Source of the DNA: Polynucleobacter meluiroseus
GTDB taxonomy: Bacteria > Pseudomonadota > Gammaproteobacteria > Burkholderiales > Burkholderiaceae
Length of the DNA: 64,000 nucleotides
Direction: 5' to 3'
Assembly (NCBI GenBank): GCA_945879115.1
Contig: CAMDUR010000003.1
Span: 36,003-100,002 of the forward strand
The notes under the pieces are model-generated. The model saw nothing but the letters and a program-made list of their open reading frames with translations. It ran no database searches and was not told where the DNA came from. The translations under genes were made by a program, and so were the position numbers. Shown here piece by piece: positions 18,849 to 28,029 of this stretch. Each line of letters starts with the position of its first letter. Position 1 is the first letter of the stretch.

Positions 18849-19223
18849 TTAACTTCCTGGGCTAGCAGGCACAACTTTCCATGATTCTTGGCAAGTTTGC
18901 ACATAGGGATAATAAGTTTGACTGGACTGGCAGTAGTACCAAACTGGGGGTAAGTTTTGCGCTAAAAAAGGCTGCGGAGGTGGTGGCGTCATGATGATTG
19001 GCGCTCTTTGTAAATAAACCGGCTCAGAATAAACAACTCTAGGCTGAGTTATTGAATAAACAACCAAGCCACCTACAACAGCTGGGAATACCCAATGACC
19101 GGAGCTGCGATGAGAATGATGGCCATGATAACCATGATGGTTCCTTCCACCAGCTATGACATTGCCAGACACGAATACCCCGATCAAAACAAAGCTACTC
19201 AGAATTTTCTTGAAACTGAACAT
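18849..19223 (-). CDS. Secreted His/Pro-rich protein of unknown function
   Basis: 124 residues. Sec signal peptide (MFSFKKILSSFVLIGVFVSGNVIA|GG), then a His/Gly cluster (RNHHGYHGHHSHRSSGH) that might bind metal, a hydrophobic stretch (WVFPAVVGGLVVYSI), a Pro-rich linker (TPPPPQPF) and a C-terminal module PVWYYCQSSQTYYPYVQTCQESWKVVPA. The paired Cys in that module probably form a disulfide; the module resembles a short domain found at the end of many betaproteobacterial envelope proteins. Exact function unknown. Confidence 0.75.
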   Translation of the reverse strand: MFSFKKILSSFVLIGVFVSGNVIAGGRNHHGYHGHHSHRSSGHWVFPAVVGGLVVYSITQPRVVYSEPVYLQRAPIIMTPPPPQPFLAQNLPPVWYYCQSSQTYYPYVQTCQESWKVVPASPGS

Positions 19224-19328
19224 ATCAACTCCTTCTTAGTTAACCCTATAACGACTGGATCTTCTGTTTGGTTGACTTTGAAATCAAAGATATTCACCTA
19301 AGAGCTAGTAGATATCAATAATGAATCA

Positions 19329-20216
19329 TTAATCTATTAGGGAGACATCAACTTTACCGGTTGAGATAATTTTCTGAATCGCTGTCATTACCTCTTTTTC
19401 TTTACCTCGAAACCCATGTTCAGTAAAAGCATTGCAAGCAGGCCCACTAAAGCCGCTGCCGCCTGTGACAGTAATCAGAGGGCGTTTGTATTTTTGTGAA
19501 ATGGACTTTGCCGCTGAATAAGTGGTGAGGTAACACGGGTCATTTTGATGATGTATGAAAATGTGGTTAGTGTTGGGTTTAGCGTAATCAAAGTTGTCTA
19601 ATTCTCGATAAGAGTTCCTGGCATTGGGTTCTGTGATGGAAGCTGTATGTATGGCTCCAGCATAAATACTGGGCTCATGAGTGAGTGCGAAGCTTGATGA
19701 GACTGTGCCCATAGATGTTCCAATCGCCCATACATGTTGAATGCTAGGATATTGTTTTTTAACTTCCTGGATTAACTTCAGCACATCTTGATGACGTTTA
19801 GAAGAGGCTTGATAGGTGCTTGAGCAATAGTCACCGCTGTCAGAGTGACAATCAACGACCAAAGTGGCAATCGTATCAGTGGCTAAATGACGACGTGAGC
19901 GAATTAAAAAATTTCCTGAGAGCTTGGAAGATGTCATGCTCTGCCCTTCAACTACCGGTCTTACAACCGACGGATAACCCGGAAATAAAACGGCAAGTTG
20001 TGTAGGTGCTGCACCAGTAGTAGTCAGCGATAGGACTCCTTGCTGTCGAATGCCCGGGGATAGTTCAACTGAGATGAGTTGCTCTTTAAGACCTATGGCG
20101 TGATCAGGGACGGGTGTGGGTTGAGCAAACGACGTATTTAAATGAGCAATGCTCAAAGTGATACATATAGAAAATATTAGAGTTAGATTCTTATAGAATG
20201 CTAAAAAAGGTTTCAT
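19329..20216 (-). CDS. Secreted alpha/beta hydrolase
   Basis: 295 residues with a Sec signal peptide (MKPFLAFYKNLTLIFSICITLSIAHLNTSFAQ). The catalytic nucleophile elbow is AIGTSMGTVSS, a probable acid lies in HHQNDPCYL, and the His in TEHGFRG. Cys pairs (VDCHSDSGDYCSST; DPCY...GPACNAF) suggest periplasmic disulfides. The start at 20216 has a GGAG element 9 bases upstream; the longer frame to 20261 lacks support. Substrate unknown, and the neighbours give no clue. Confidence 0.75.
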   Translation of the reverse strand: MKPFLAFYKNLTLIFSICITLSIAHLNTSFAQPTPVPDHAIGLKEQLISVELSPGIRQQGVLSLTTTGAAPTQLAVLFPGYPSVVRPVVEGQSMTSSKLSGNFLIRSRRHLATDTIATLVVDCHSDSGDYCSSTYQASSKRHQDVLKLIQEVKKQYPSIQHVWAIGTSMGTVSSSFALTHEPSIYAGAIHTASITEPNARNSYRELDNFDYAKPNTNHIFIHHQNDPCYLTTYSAAKSISQKYKRPLITVTGGSGFSGPACNAFTEHGFRGKEKEVMTAIQKIISTGKVDVSLID

Positions 20217-20289
20217 AAAAAGAGACTCCAATTGGTGCCGAAATAGAAAATTTGAAAGCAAGAATTACCATTACGAACTAATTTTTTAA

Positions 20290-20366
20290 TGGTCGGGACG
20301 AGAGGATTTGAACCTCCGACCACTTGCACCCCATGCAAGTACGCTACCAGGCTGCGCTACGTCCCG
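20290..20366 (-). tRNA. tRNA-Pro (anticodon GGG)
   Basis: Minus-strand cloverleaf of 77 nt including an encoded CCA. The acceptor stem begins CGGGACG, the D-arm is AGCGCAGCCTGGTAGCG, the anticodon stem-loop is CTTGC-ATGGGGT-GCAAG with anticodon GGG, and the T-arm is GGAGGTTCAAATCCTC. It closely follows the known bacterial tRNA-Pro(GGG) pattern. Confidence 0.97.
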
Positions 20367-20387
20367 ACAAAATCTTGAATTATTGTA

Positions 20388-20738
20388 TCAATTAGAGAGT
20401 ATGCGGAGTACCGCTTGCAGCTCATCACGCAATGACGAATCAGTAGATGGTTGAGCATTGCTGTCGCCCAATCGAACTCTGGCGCCACTGATGGTGAAAC
20501 CTTCTTCATAGAGTAGCTCTCGGATCCTACGGATAAGAACTACTTCATGATGCTGATAGTAACGACGGTTACCGCGGCGCTTCTGAGGCTTTAGCTGATT
20601 GAATTCTTGTTCCCAATAGCGAAGTACATGCGGCTTCACTTCACAAAGCTCACCCACTTCACCAATAGTGAAGTAGCGTTTCGCTGGAATTGGAGGGAGA
20701 GATTCCCCGGCAGTCATGCCGTTAACAAGCTTTTCCAT
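20388..20738 (-). CDS. MerR-family transcriptional regulator
   Basis: 116 residues with an N-terminal MerR-type winged helix: [70 protein letters not shown]. There is no C-terminal effector domain or Cys metal site, so it is the short MerR-like type regularly found directly after ihfA in proteobacteria. It follows ihfA by 12 bp in the same transcript. Target genes unknown. Confidence 0.9.
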   Translation of the reverse strand: MEKLVNGMTAGESLPPIPAKRYFTIGEVGELCEVKPHVLRYWEQEFNQLKPQKRRGNRRYYQHHEVVLIRRIRELLYEEGFTISGARVRLGDSNAQPSTDSSLRDELQAVLRILSN

Positions 20739-20750
20739 AATTGAAACTCG

Positions 20751-21050
20751 TTAGAGTTTTGGATCGACCTTATCTTTTAGCTTTTGACTGGCGTGGAATG
20801 TCACCACACGTCTAGCTAAAATAGGAACTAACTCACCTGTCTTAGGATTACGTCCCGGTCTTGCAGATTTTTCGCGTAACTGAAAGTTACCGAAACCTGA
20901 AATTTTTACGTCAACTCCAGAATCTAAAGATGAACTAACCGTTTCAAAGAATGAATCGATTAAATCTTTCGCTTCACGCTTATTTAAACCTACGTGGTCA
21001 AATAATGCATCTGATAACTCTGCTTTAGTAATCGTGCCCGCTTCACTCAT
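20751..21050 (-). CDS. ihfA: Integration host factor subunit alpha
   Basis: 99-residue DNABII protein that forms the IHF heterodimer with IhfB and bends DNA sharply. The family pattern is complete: [29 protein letters not shown], then [30 protein letters not shown] (the beta arm with the DNA-intercalating Pro) and [17 protein letters not shown]. It stands between pheT and the MerR-like gene, as in most proteobacteria. Confidence 0.96.
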   Translation of the reverse strand: MSEAGTITKAELSDALFDHVGLNKREAKDLIDSFFETVSSSLDSGVDVKISGFGNFQLREKSARPGRNPKTGELVPILARRVVTFHASQKLKDKVDPKL

Positions 21051-21103
21051 ATCAGGTCTCCGCTTCTCTTTAGATTCTTAATGGTTAATTTATTGTTAGT
21101 CAG

Positions 21104-23545
21104 TTAACGAATTCTAGCTTGGCATTTTACGCTCATGGCGTCAAGCAAACTAGAAATTACTGGTTCAATCTGTGCATCCTGTAATGTACCTGATTCATCT
21201 GACAAAGTGATACGAAATGCCAAACTCTTCTCAGTCGCAGCCATACCACCCATACGCCCCTCTGAAGGCTTGAACTCGTCAAATAAATCAATTTTCTTAA
21301 TTAAAGGCTGCTTAGATGATTTCATCGCATCAATTAATTGTGCTGCTGAAATAGATTGCTGCACCACAACAGCCAAATCGCGGGTCACCTCAGGGAACTT
21401 ACTGATCGCTGCAATCGATGGCAAACCAATATCTTGGATAGCTGCCCAATCAATCTCAAACATAACTGGCGCACTGGGTAAGCCATAAGCTTGCTGCCAA
21501 CGTGGGTGTAACTCACCAATAAAACCTAATGGGATCTCTTTGCCACGCTTTTTAATCGAAATTTGTGCACTGCGTCCAGGATGTAAGGCCGGGTGCTCTG
21601 TTTTCTGAGCTTTAAATTCTAAAGGTGCCAAAAGTGCTTCTAAATCACCTTTGACATCAAAAAAGTCGATTGCACGACTCGGTGTACCCCACTGCTCTGG
21701 TAGCGCTGGGCCATAAGCCAAACCCGCTACACGCACAGGTTGATCGTAACCAGCAATACTTAATTCGCCAACGACTGCATCAGGGTTGCGCAAGAATACT
21801 CGTCCCACCTCAAATAAACGAACACGAGTCGCTTTGCGATTTAAGTTTTGACGTAAATTTTGTACCAACCCACCAATCAAGTTGCTACGCATCACTGAAT
21901 ACTGGCTAGCTATCGGATTTAAAACTTTAATAGGGTTGGTATTACCAGCTAACTGAACTTCGGTATCCGCATCAATGAATCCAAAGTTCATCACTTCTTG
22001 GTAGGCTCTGCCTGCCAGCGCGTGACGTAATTGATGGATGCCACGCTTAGGCTCTTGAGTACCTTGCATGTGCTGCTCTGCCACTGGTGGGTTGGCTGGA
22101 ATGTTTTCAAAGCCGAAAAGTCTAGCAACTTCTTCAATCAGGTCTTCTTCGATTTCAATATCGAAACGGTAGCTAGGCGCCTTGACAACAAATGCTTCAT
22201 TGCCTTCGCGTTGGTATTGCAAACCAATGCGATCAAATAATCCTGCAATGACATCCGCCGTCAATGGTACGCCAATGACTTTTTGTGCGCGCGCAACTCT
22301 TAACCGAACCTCAGAGCGTTCAGGTAAGTTAACGATCTGATCATCAACAGGGCCCAACTGACCACCACAAATCTGAGTAATCAATGTTGAAACAAATTCA
22401 AGAGCGTCGACTGTGCCAGCAGGGTCAACGCCACGCTCAAAGCGATGCGCCGCATCGGTTGAGAAGTTAAATCTTCTGCTGCGACCTTGGATAGCTGATG
22501 GCCACCAGAAAGCAGATTCGAGATAAATGTCTTGTGTGTCTAATGTGACAGCACTTGGGTTACCGCCCATGATGCCCGCCATACTTTCTATACCGTTGGC
22601 ATCAGCGATCACGCCAACACCTTGACCATTGATGGGTGCCACAGAAACTGTTTGACCATTCAATAGTTCTAATTGTTCACCATCGCGACCCCAACGAACT
22701 GTGATGTCACCTTTGATTTTATTCAAATCAAATACATGCGTTGGTTGGCCAATCGCCAACATCGCATAGTTTGAAATATCTACCAAAGCAGAAATACTTC
22801 TTTGACCAGCGCCCTCTAAACAGCGCACCATCCAGTCAGGCGTTTTGGCTTTGGCATTGACACCTTTGATGACTCGACCAGCGAAGCGGCCACAGAGGTC
22901 TTTGTTTTCTATAGTAACTTTGAGAGCGTCTTGAATACTATTTTTTTGAGCCTCAATCATTGGGGCACATAGTTTGGCACCAGTGATGGCAGAGACTTCA
23001 CGCGCCACACCCAAAATAGATAAACAATCCGCTTTATTAGGCGTTAACTTGATGATAAAAATAGTGTCATCAAGTTTTAGATGTTCACGAATATCTTGTC
23101 CGACCAGCGCATCTGCGGCAAGCTCCATGATGCCTTCGGAGTCTTGACCAATACCTAGCTCGCGACCTGAACACAACATACCTTGAGATTCAACACCGCG
23201 CAATTTACCCAGCTTGATCGCAAATGGTTTGCCACCTTCTTCAGATGATGGCAATTGAGCACCTACCAAAGCACAAGGAATTTTAATACCCACTCTTGCG
23301 TTCGGTGCACCGCAAACGATTTGTAATGTTTCGCCACCAGCGTTAACTTTACAAACGCGCAGACGATCTGCATCTGGGTGCTGCGCAGCTTCAAGAATTT
23401 CTGCAACAACCACTTGTGTGAATGGCGGTGCTAAAGGACGCGTTTCTTCAACTTCAAGACCTGCCATGGTCAAAGCATGTGACAACTGCTCCGTTGTCAT
23501 GTCAGGATTAACGTATTGTCTGAGCCAGGATTCTGAAAATTGCAT
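21104..23545 (-). CDS. pheT: Phenylalanyl-tRNA synthetase beta subunit
   Basis: 813-residue beta subunit of the heterotetrameric enzyme. N-terminal EMAP/tRNA-binding-like domain ([30 protein letters not shown]), B3/B4 editing domain ([15 protein letters not shown] region with [20 protein letters not shown]), B5 domain and a catalytic-like core ([21 protein letters not shown]), ending in the ferredoxin-fold anticodon-binding domain ([14 protein letters not shown] ... AFRITLSD). It follows pheS by 19 bp. Confidence 0.97.
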   Translation of the reverse strand: MQFSESWLRQYVNPDMTTEQLSHALTMAGLEVEETRPLAPPFTQVVVAEILEAAQHPDADRLRVCKVNAGGETLQIVCGAPNARVGIKIPCALVGAQLPSSEEGGKPFAIKLGKLRGVESQGMLCSGRELGIGQDSEGIMELAADALVGQDIREHLKLDDTIFIIKLTPNKADCLSILGVAREVSAITGAKLCAPMIEAQKNSIQDALKVTIENKDLCGRFAGRVIKGVNAKAKTPDWMVRCLEGAGQRSISALVDISNYAMLAIGQPTHVFDLNKIKGDITVRWGRDGEQLELLNGQTVSVAPINGQGVGVIADANGIESMAGIMGGNPSAVTLDTQDIYLESAFWWPSAIQGRSRRFNFSTDAAHRFERGVDPAGTVDALEFVSTLITQICGGQLGPVDDQIVNLPERSEVRLRVARAQKVIGVPLTADVIAGLFDRIGLQYQREGNEAFVVKAPSYRFDIEIEEDLIEEVARLFGFENIPANPPVAEQHMQGTQEPKRGIHQLRHALAGRAYQEVMNFGFIDADTEVQLAGNTNPIKVLNPIASQYSVMRSNLIGGLVQNLRQNLNRKATRVRLFEVGRVFLRNPDAVVGELSIAGYDQPVRVAGLAYGPALPEQWGTPSRAIDFFDVKGDLEALLAPLEFKAQKTEHPALHPGRSAQISIKKRGKEIPLGFIGELHPRWQQAYGLPSAPVMFEIDWAAIQDIGLPSIAAISKFPEVTRDLAVVVQQSISAAQLIDAMKSSKQPLIKKIDLFDEFKPSEGRMGGMAATEKSLAFRITLSDESGTLQDAQIEPVISSLLDAMSVKCQARIR

Positions 23546-23564
23546 GATGGTTGCTCAGTCTGAA

Positions 23565-24611
23565 TTAAGCTGGAAATTGAGATAGAAAACGAATATCGTT
23601 TTCAAAGAACAAACGCAAATCGTCGATACCATAGCGCAACATCGTGAGTCGCTCTAAACCAGAACCAAAAGCAAAACCAATGTAACGCTCTGGATCTAAT
23701 CCCATATTACGAAGTACAGTTGGATGAACTTGACCTGCACCAGAAATCTCTAACCACTTACCTGCCAATTTGCCAGAGCCAAAGGCCATATCAATTTCTG
23801 CAGATGGCTCTGTGAATGGGAAATATGATGGGCGGAAACGAACATCAATCGCATCTGTCTCGAAGAATGTTTTTAAAAAGTCGGTGTAAACACCTTTGAG
23901 ATCTGCAAACGAAACATTCTCTGCAATCCACAAACCTTCTACTTGATTGAACATTGGTGAATGGGTGGCATCACTATCGACACGATAGGTGCGACCAGGT
24001 GCAATCACTTTGATCGGCGGCATCACCGCATCTTTGGCATATTTCGCTACATGCGCACTGGCGTAACGAACCTGCATGGGGCTCGTATGCGTACGCAACA
24101 ACAATGGTTTACTTTTTTCATCAACACCTTCAACGTAGAAGGTGTCTTGCATCGATCTTGCTGGATGATTTTCTGGACTGTTGAGCGCCGTGAAATTGAA
24201 CCAATCGTTTTCAATTTCAGGACCATCAGCCACATCGAATCCAATGGATCGGAAAATTTGTTCAGTACGTTCCCAAGTGCGCATGACAGGATGCAAACTA
24301 CCAACATCTTGACCACGACCTGGTAATGTCACATCAATGGCTTCAGCACTTAAACGGGCTTCTAGAACAGCATCCGCTAAAGCTTGACGACGCTCATTGA
24401 GCGCTGCTTCTACGGCTGATTTAATTTGGTTGATTTCTGCGCCGGCTGCTTTGCGTGCCTCAGGGTCTAACGCACCTAGCGACTTCAGACGCTCTGTGAG
24501 AATTCCGGATTTACCGAGGTAGCGTGCCTTGGCGTCTTCGAGGGCCGCCGAATCAGCGGCACCACCGAAGTCCCGCTTGGCATCCTCGACAACTTGGTCG
24601 AGTGAAACCAT
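23565..24611 (-). CDS. pheS: Phenylalanyl-tRNA synthetase alpha subunit
   Basis: Class II synthetase catalytic subunit, 348 residues. N-terminal coiled coil that contacts tRNA, then catalytic motifs: [41 protein letters not shown], motif 2 region [23 protein letters not shown], and motif 3 [18 protein letters not shown]. It lies between rplT and pheT (13 and 19 bp gaps). No attenuator leader of the pheST type is visible in these short gaps, so its control must come from upstream in the operon. Confidence 0.97.
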   Translation of the reverse strand: MVSLDQVVEDAKRDFGGAADSAALEDAKARYLGKSGILTERLKSLGALDPEARKAAGAEINQIKSAVEAALNERRQALADAVLEARLSAEAIDVTLPGRGQDVGSLHPVMRTWERTEQIFRSIGFDVADGPEIENDWFNFTALNSPENHPARSMQDTFYVEGVDEKSKPLLLRTHTSPMQVRYASAHVAKYAKDAVMPPIKVIAPGRTYRVDSDATHSPMFNQVEGLWIAENVSFADLKGVYTDFLKTFFETDAIDVRFRPSYFPFTEPSAEIDMAFGSGKLAGKWLEISGAGQVHPTVLRNMGLDPERYIGFAFGSGLERLTMLRYGIDDLRLFFENDIRFLSQFPA

Positions 24612-24624
24612 ATGCGGGCCCTAC

Positions 24625-24984
24625 TTACGCAGCTACTACTGTTTTGATACGAGCGACTAAAGCAGCAAAAGCTGGCTTGTCGTTGATCGCCATGTCAGAT
24701 AGAACCTTACGGTCTAACTCAACACCAGATCTCTTCATACCATTCATGAATACGCTGTATGTAACATCGTACTGACGAACAGCAGCATTGATACGTGCAA
24801 TCCACAAAGCACGGAATACGCGCTTCTTATTGCGACGGTCACGGTAGGCGTACTGACCTGCACGCATAACCGCTTGTTTAGCAATACGGAATACATTCTT
24901 ACGACGGCCACGGTAACCCTTGGCAGCATCGATAACTTTTTTATGACGGGCTCTAGCTGTAACCCCGCGTTTGACTCTTGGCAT
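24625..24984 (-). CDS. rplT: 50S ribosomal protein L20
   Basis: 119 residues, matching the family length. Conserved start [55 protein letters not shown]20 assembles early on 23S rRNA and in E. coli represses its own operon by binding a leader that mimics rRNA. Hairpins in the infC-rpmI gap upstream are candidates for such a site. It follows rpmI by 23 bp. Confidence 0.98.
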   Translation of the reverse strand: MPRVKRGVTARARHKKVIDAAKGYRGRRKNVFRIAKQAVMRAGQYAYRDRRNKKRVFRALWIARINAAVRQYDVTYSVFMNGMKRSGVELDRKVLSDMAINDKPAFAALVARIKTVVAA

Positions 24985-25007
24985 TTGATTCTCCTATTCG
25001 TCTGAGG

Positions 25008-25205
25008 TTAAGCGTAAGGCATCATGGCTCGTACTGATTTCACATTTGAATCATGTACGGCAACTGAACCGCGAAGGTGACGTTTATTCTTCGTCGTCTT
25101 CTTGGTAAGAATATGGCGCTTGAACGCTTGACCACGTTTAATAGAACCGCCTGCGCGAACTCTAAAACGCTTAGCTGCACCGCTTTTCGTTTTCATCTTG
25201 GGCAT
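25008..25205 (-). CDS. rpmI: 50S ribosomal protein L35
   Basis: 65-residue basic protein starting [25 protein letters not shown], the standard L35 sequence. The frame is open further upstream (25226), but the normal L35 start is the ATG at 25205, preceded by AAAGGGAG. It is followed by rplT and preceded by a 149-bp gap after infC with two hairpins. Confidence 0.97.
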   Translation of the reverse strand: MPKMKTKSGAAKRFRVRAGGSIKRGQAFKRHILTKKTTKNKRHLRGSVAVHDSNVKSVRAMMPYA

Positions 25206-25242
25206 AACTGCTCCCTTTTCATTCATATGTACGACTTAGGTG

Positions 25243-25257
25243 GCAATCGACGATTGC
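25243..25257 (-). promoter_or_regulatory. Hairpin in the infC-rpmI gap (rpmI leader)
   Basis: Perfect 6-bp stem GCAATC / GATTGC with a 3-base loop, about 40 bases upstream of rpmI. With the second hairpin at 25287-25300 it forms a structured leader between infC and the L35/L20 genes, where E. coli has its L20 autoregulatory site. No U-run follows, so it is not a terminator. A regulatory role is inference. Confidence 0.4.
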
Positions 25258-25286
25258 TCTTCTATTACCCAGACATACTTCTTAAT

Positions 25287-25300
25287 AAGACTTTCGTCTT
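25287..25300 (-). promoter_or_regulatory. GNRA-capped hairpin in the infC-rpmI gap
   Basis: On the transcript strand AAGAC-GAAA-GTCTT forms a 5-bp stem with a GAAA (GNRA) tetraloop. GNRA loops are common in rRNA, so this is a reasonable candidate for part of an rRNA-mimicking L20 binding site, but the homology to the E. coli site has not been tested. Confidence 0.4.
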
Positions 25301-25354
25301 TCTCCGGTCAAACTTTTCATTCGCCGGGTTGCTACAAACTACCGTTACCAGTAA

Positions 25355-25876
25355 TTATTTCTTCTTGATGGGGGAGAGAACCATCACCATCTGGCGCCCC
25401 TCCATCTTTGGAAACTGTTCTACAGAACCAAACGGCTCCAAGTCAGCTTTCAATCGTTCTAACATGCGCACACCAATTTCTTGGTGGGCTAATTCTCTAC
25501 CTCGGAAACGCAAAGTGATTTTAGTTTTATCACCCTCTTCTAAGAACTTCGTTAGATTGCGCAACTTAACGTTGTAGTCACCATCATCGGTACCTGGGCG
25601 GAATTTAACTTCCTTCACCTGGATCACCTTTTGCTTTAACTTAGCTTCGTGAGCTTTTTTAGCTTCTTGGTATTTGAATTTGCCGTAATCCATCACGCGA
25701 CAAACTGGAGGTACTGCCGTAGGGGCAATCTCCACCAAATCTAATTCACTCTCTTCAGCCAGTTTTAATGCATCAGGTAGAGATACAACACCTAATGGTT
25801 CACTGTCGTTGCCAATCAATCGTATCTCGGCGGCAGTAATTTCCCGATTGATACGATGTGTTTTCTCAGTAGCTAT
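25355..25876 (-). CDS. infC: Translation initiation factor IF-3, with probable AUA start codon
   Basis: IF-3 discriminates against non-canonical start codons during 30S initiation. The N-terminal segment typical of IF-3 ([30 protein letters not shown]) is in phase back to an ATA codon at 25876. Only AGG, AAA, CGC and GAA codons lie between it and an upstream in-frame TAA, so no ATG, GTG or TTG is available there. An AAGGA element stands about 8 bases before the ATA. Rare-start initiation of infC (AUU in E. coli) is the basis of IF-3 autoregulation. This start gives 173 residues, the normal family size; the first conventional start would lose 19 conserved residues. Confidence 0.93.
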   Translation of the reverse strand: MATEKTHRINREITAAEIRLIGNDSEPLGVVSLPDALKLAEESELDLVEIAPTAVPPVCRVMDYGKFKYQEAKKAHEAKLKQKVIQVKEVKFRPGTDDGDYNVKLRNLTKFLEEGDKTKITLRFRGRELAHQEIGVRMLERLKADLEPFGSVEQFPKMEGRQMVMVLSPIKKK

Positions 25877-25917
25877 TTCGCGTTTCCTTTAAAAATTTAT
25901 AAAAAATCCTACACACC

Positions 25918-27840
25918 TCAGGCTAGCTGGGGTCCGACCTTCTGGGAAACATCCTGTTGGAGTCGGGCAATGAAGTCGTCGATCGACATGACACCTAGAT
26001 CAACACCACCTCTGGCGCGTACGGCCACCGCATTTGCTTCAGACTCTTTATCACCTACAACCAACAAATAAGGAACCTTCTGCATTGCGTGCTCGCGTAT
26101 TTTAAGCGTTATTTTCTCGTTACGCAAATCAGACTCAGCCCTAAATCCTTGTTTTTTGAGGATTTGCTGAACTTTTTGAGCATATTCTGCTGAATTTCCT
26201 GAAATATTCATGATTACGCACTGAGTTGGTGCAAGCCAGGTAGGCATCGCTCCGGCGTGGTTTTCGATCAAAATACCGATAAATCGCTCTAATGAACCCA
26301 CAATCGCACGGTGCAACATGACTGGTACTTTGCGATCATTCTCAGCTGAAACATATTCAGCCCCCAAGCGAAGTGGCATTGAAAAGTCGACTTGCATCGT
26401 GCCGCATTGCCATGAACGACCAATTGAATCTTTCAAATGATATTCAATTTTAGGTCCGTAGAAAGCACCTTCACCCGGCAACTCCTCCCACTCTTGATTA
26501 GATGCTTTGAGAGCATTTCTGAGTGCTGTTTCTGCTTTGTCCCAAATCGCATCATCACCAACGCGCTTCGCAGGACGTAAAGCAAGCTTTACTGCTACCT
26601 CAGTAAATCCAAAATCGGTATAAACCTCACGAACTGCTTTATCAAAAGCAGCTACTTCAGACTGAATTTGATCTTCTGTACAGAAAATATGACCATCGTC
26701 TTGTGTAAAACCACGAACCCGCATTAAACCGTGTAAGGCCCCTGAAGACTCGTTGCGGTGACATTGCCCAAACTCACCAAAACGCAATGGTAGTTCACGA
26801 TAACTGTGCAATCCTGCGTTATAAATCTGAATGTGGCCAGGACAATTCATCGGCTTAAGGGCGTAAGCACGATTTTCTGACTCAGTCGTGAACATGTTGT
26901 CTTTGTAGTTTTCCCAATGACCTGACTTTTCCCATAAACCGCGATCCAAAATCTGAGGTGCTTTTACCTCTTGATAATCGTTGTCTTGGTAAACACGGCG
27001 CATGTACTGTTCCACTTGTTGCCAAATCGTCCAGCCCTTTGGGTGCCAGAATATCAAGCCTGGGGCTTCTTCTTGGAAATGGAATAGATCTAATTGCTTA
27101 CCTAATTTACGGTGGTCACGCTTCTCAGCTTCTTCTAACATGTGCAAGTAAGCTTCTTGATCTTCTTTTTTAGTCCAGGCAGTACCGTAAATACGCTGGA
27201 GCATTGCATTATTGCTGTCGCCGCGCCAATAAGCGCCTGCCACTTTCATGAGTTTAAATACTTTTAACTTACCAGTTGATGGTACGTGTGGGCCACGACA
27301 GAGATCGGTGAATCCACCTTCTGAATAAAGTGATACATCCTCATTCGAAGGAATACTTTCAATCAATTCTGCTTTATAAGTTTCGCCTAAGCCTTTGAAG
27401 TATTGAACTGCTTCATCACGACTCACAACACGACGCTTAACCTTCTCGTCTTTTTTAGCCAATTCAGCCATGCGTTTTTCAATAGCAGCCAAATCATCAG
27501 GTGTAAAAGGACGACTATAGGCAAAGTCATAGTAAAAACCAGTCTCAATCACAGGGCCGATGGTCACTTGTGCCTCGGGATAGAGTTCCTTAACAGCATA
27601 AGCTAGTAAATGTGCTGTTGAATGACGAATCACTTCAAGACCCTCTGGGTCTTTATCTGTAACGATCGCTAGATTGATATCTGATTGGATGAGGTAACTG
27701 GTATCAACCAATTGACCATTAACCTTACCTGCCAAAGCAGCTTTAGCTAAACCAGCGCCAATGCTTTGCGCCACGTCAGCAACGGTTAACGGAGCGGGAT
27801 ACTCACGCTTCGATCCATCAGGTAATGTGACAACAACCAT
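25918..27840 (-). CDS. thrS: Threonyl-tRNA synthetase
   Basis: Full-length class II synthetase, about 640 residues. TGS domain at the N-terminus ([25 protein letters not shown]), editing N2 domain with [16 protein letters not shown] and [10 protein letters not shown], catalytic motifs ([77 protein letters not shown]) and C-terminal anticodon-binding domain. The start at 27840 ([10 protein letters not shown]) has a GGAG ribosome-binding site. It is the first gene of the thrS-infC-rpmI-rplT-pheS-pheT-ihfA cluster. Confidence 0.98.
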   Translation of the reverse strand: MVVVTLPDGSKREYPAPLTVADVAQSIGAGLAKAALAGKVNGQLVDTSYLIQSDINLAIVTDKDPEGLEVIRHSTAHLLAYAVKELYPEAQVTIGPVIETGFYYDFAYSRPFTPDDLAAIEKRMAELAKKDEKVKRRVVSRDEAVQYFKGLGETYKAELIESIPSNEDVSLYSEGGFTDLCRGPHVPSTGKLKVFKLMKVAGAYWRGDSNNAMLQRIYGTAWTKKEDQEAYLHMLEEAEKRDHRKLGKQLDLFHFQEEAPGLIFWHPKGWTIWQQVEQYMRRVYQDNDYQEVKAPQILDRGLWEKSGHWENYKDNMFTTESENRAYALKPMNCPGHIQIYNAGLHSYRELPLRFGEFGQCHRNESSGALHGLMRVRGFTQDDGHIFCTEDQIQSEVAAFDKAVREVYTDFGFTEVAVKLALRPAKRVGDDAIWDKAETALRNALKASNQEWEELPGEGAFYGPKIEYHLKDSIGRSWQCGTMQVDFSMPLRLGAEYVSAENDRKVPVMLHRAIVGSLERFIGILIENHAGAMPTWLAPTQCVIMNISGNSAEYAQKVQQILKKQGFRAESDLRNEKITLKIREHAMQKVPYLLVVGDKESEANAVAVRARGGVDLGVMSIDDFIARLQQDVSQKVGPQLA

Positions 27841-27923
27841 ATCAACTCCAAAAAAAGGCACGGTGCTCTGGGATCTTTTTGAACCTAGGACATTCCGCGC
27901 CTATATCGTTACATCTAATTCGT

Positions 27924-28000
27924 TGGTAGGCTCGACTGAATTCGAATCAGCGACCTCTTCCATGTCAAGGAAGCGCTCTAACCAACTGAGCTACGAGCCT
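27924..28000 (-). tRNA. tRNA-Val (anticodon GAC)
   Basis: Minus-strand cloverleaf of 77 nt with encoded CCA. Acceptor AGGCTCG, D-arm AGCTCAGTTGGTTAGAGC, anticodon stem-loop CTTCC-TTGACAT-GGAAG (GAC), T-arm CTGATTCGAATTCAG. It lies between relA and thrS and is read in the same direction as both. Confidence 0.97.
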
Positions 28001-28029
28001 ATTAAGTCGGACAGTTTATCACTTGTTGG

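Noticed and set aside
24612..24624. Phe-peptide attenuator before pheS
   Set aside because: Only 13 bp separate rplT and pheS, too short for a leader peptide and terminator.
25077..25577. 166-codon plus-strand frame over infC and rpmI
   Set aside because: It is antisense to two universally conserved translation genes; the composition (runs of Phe/Ser/Arg) is that of a shadow frame.
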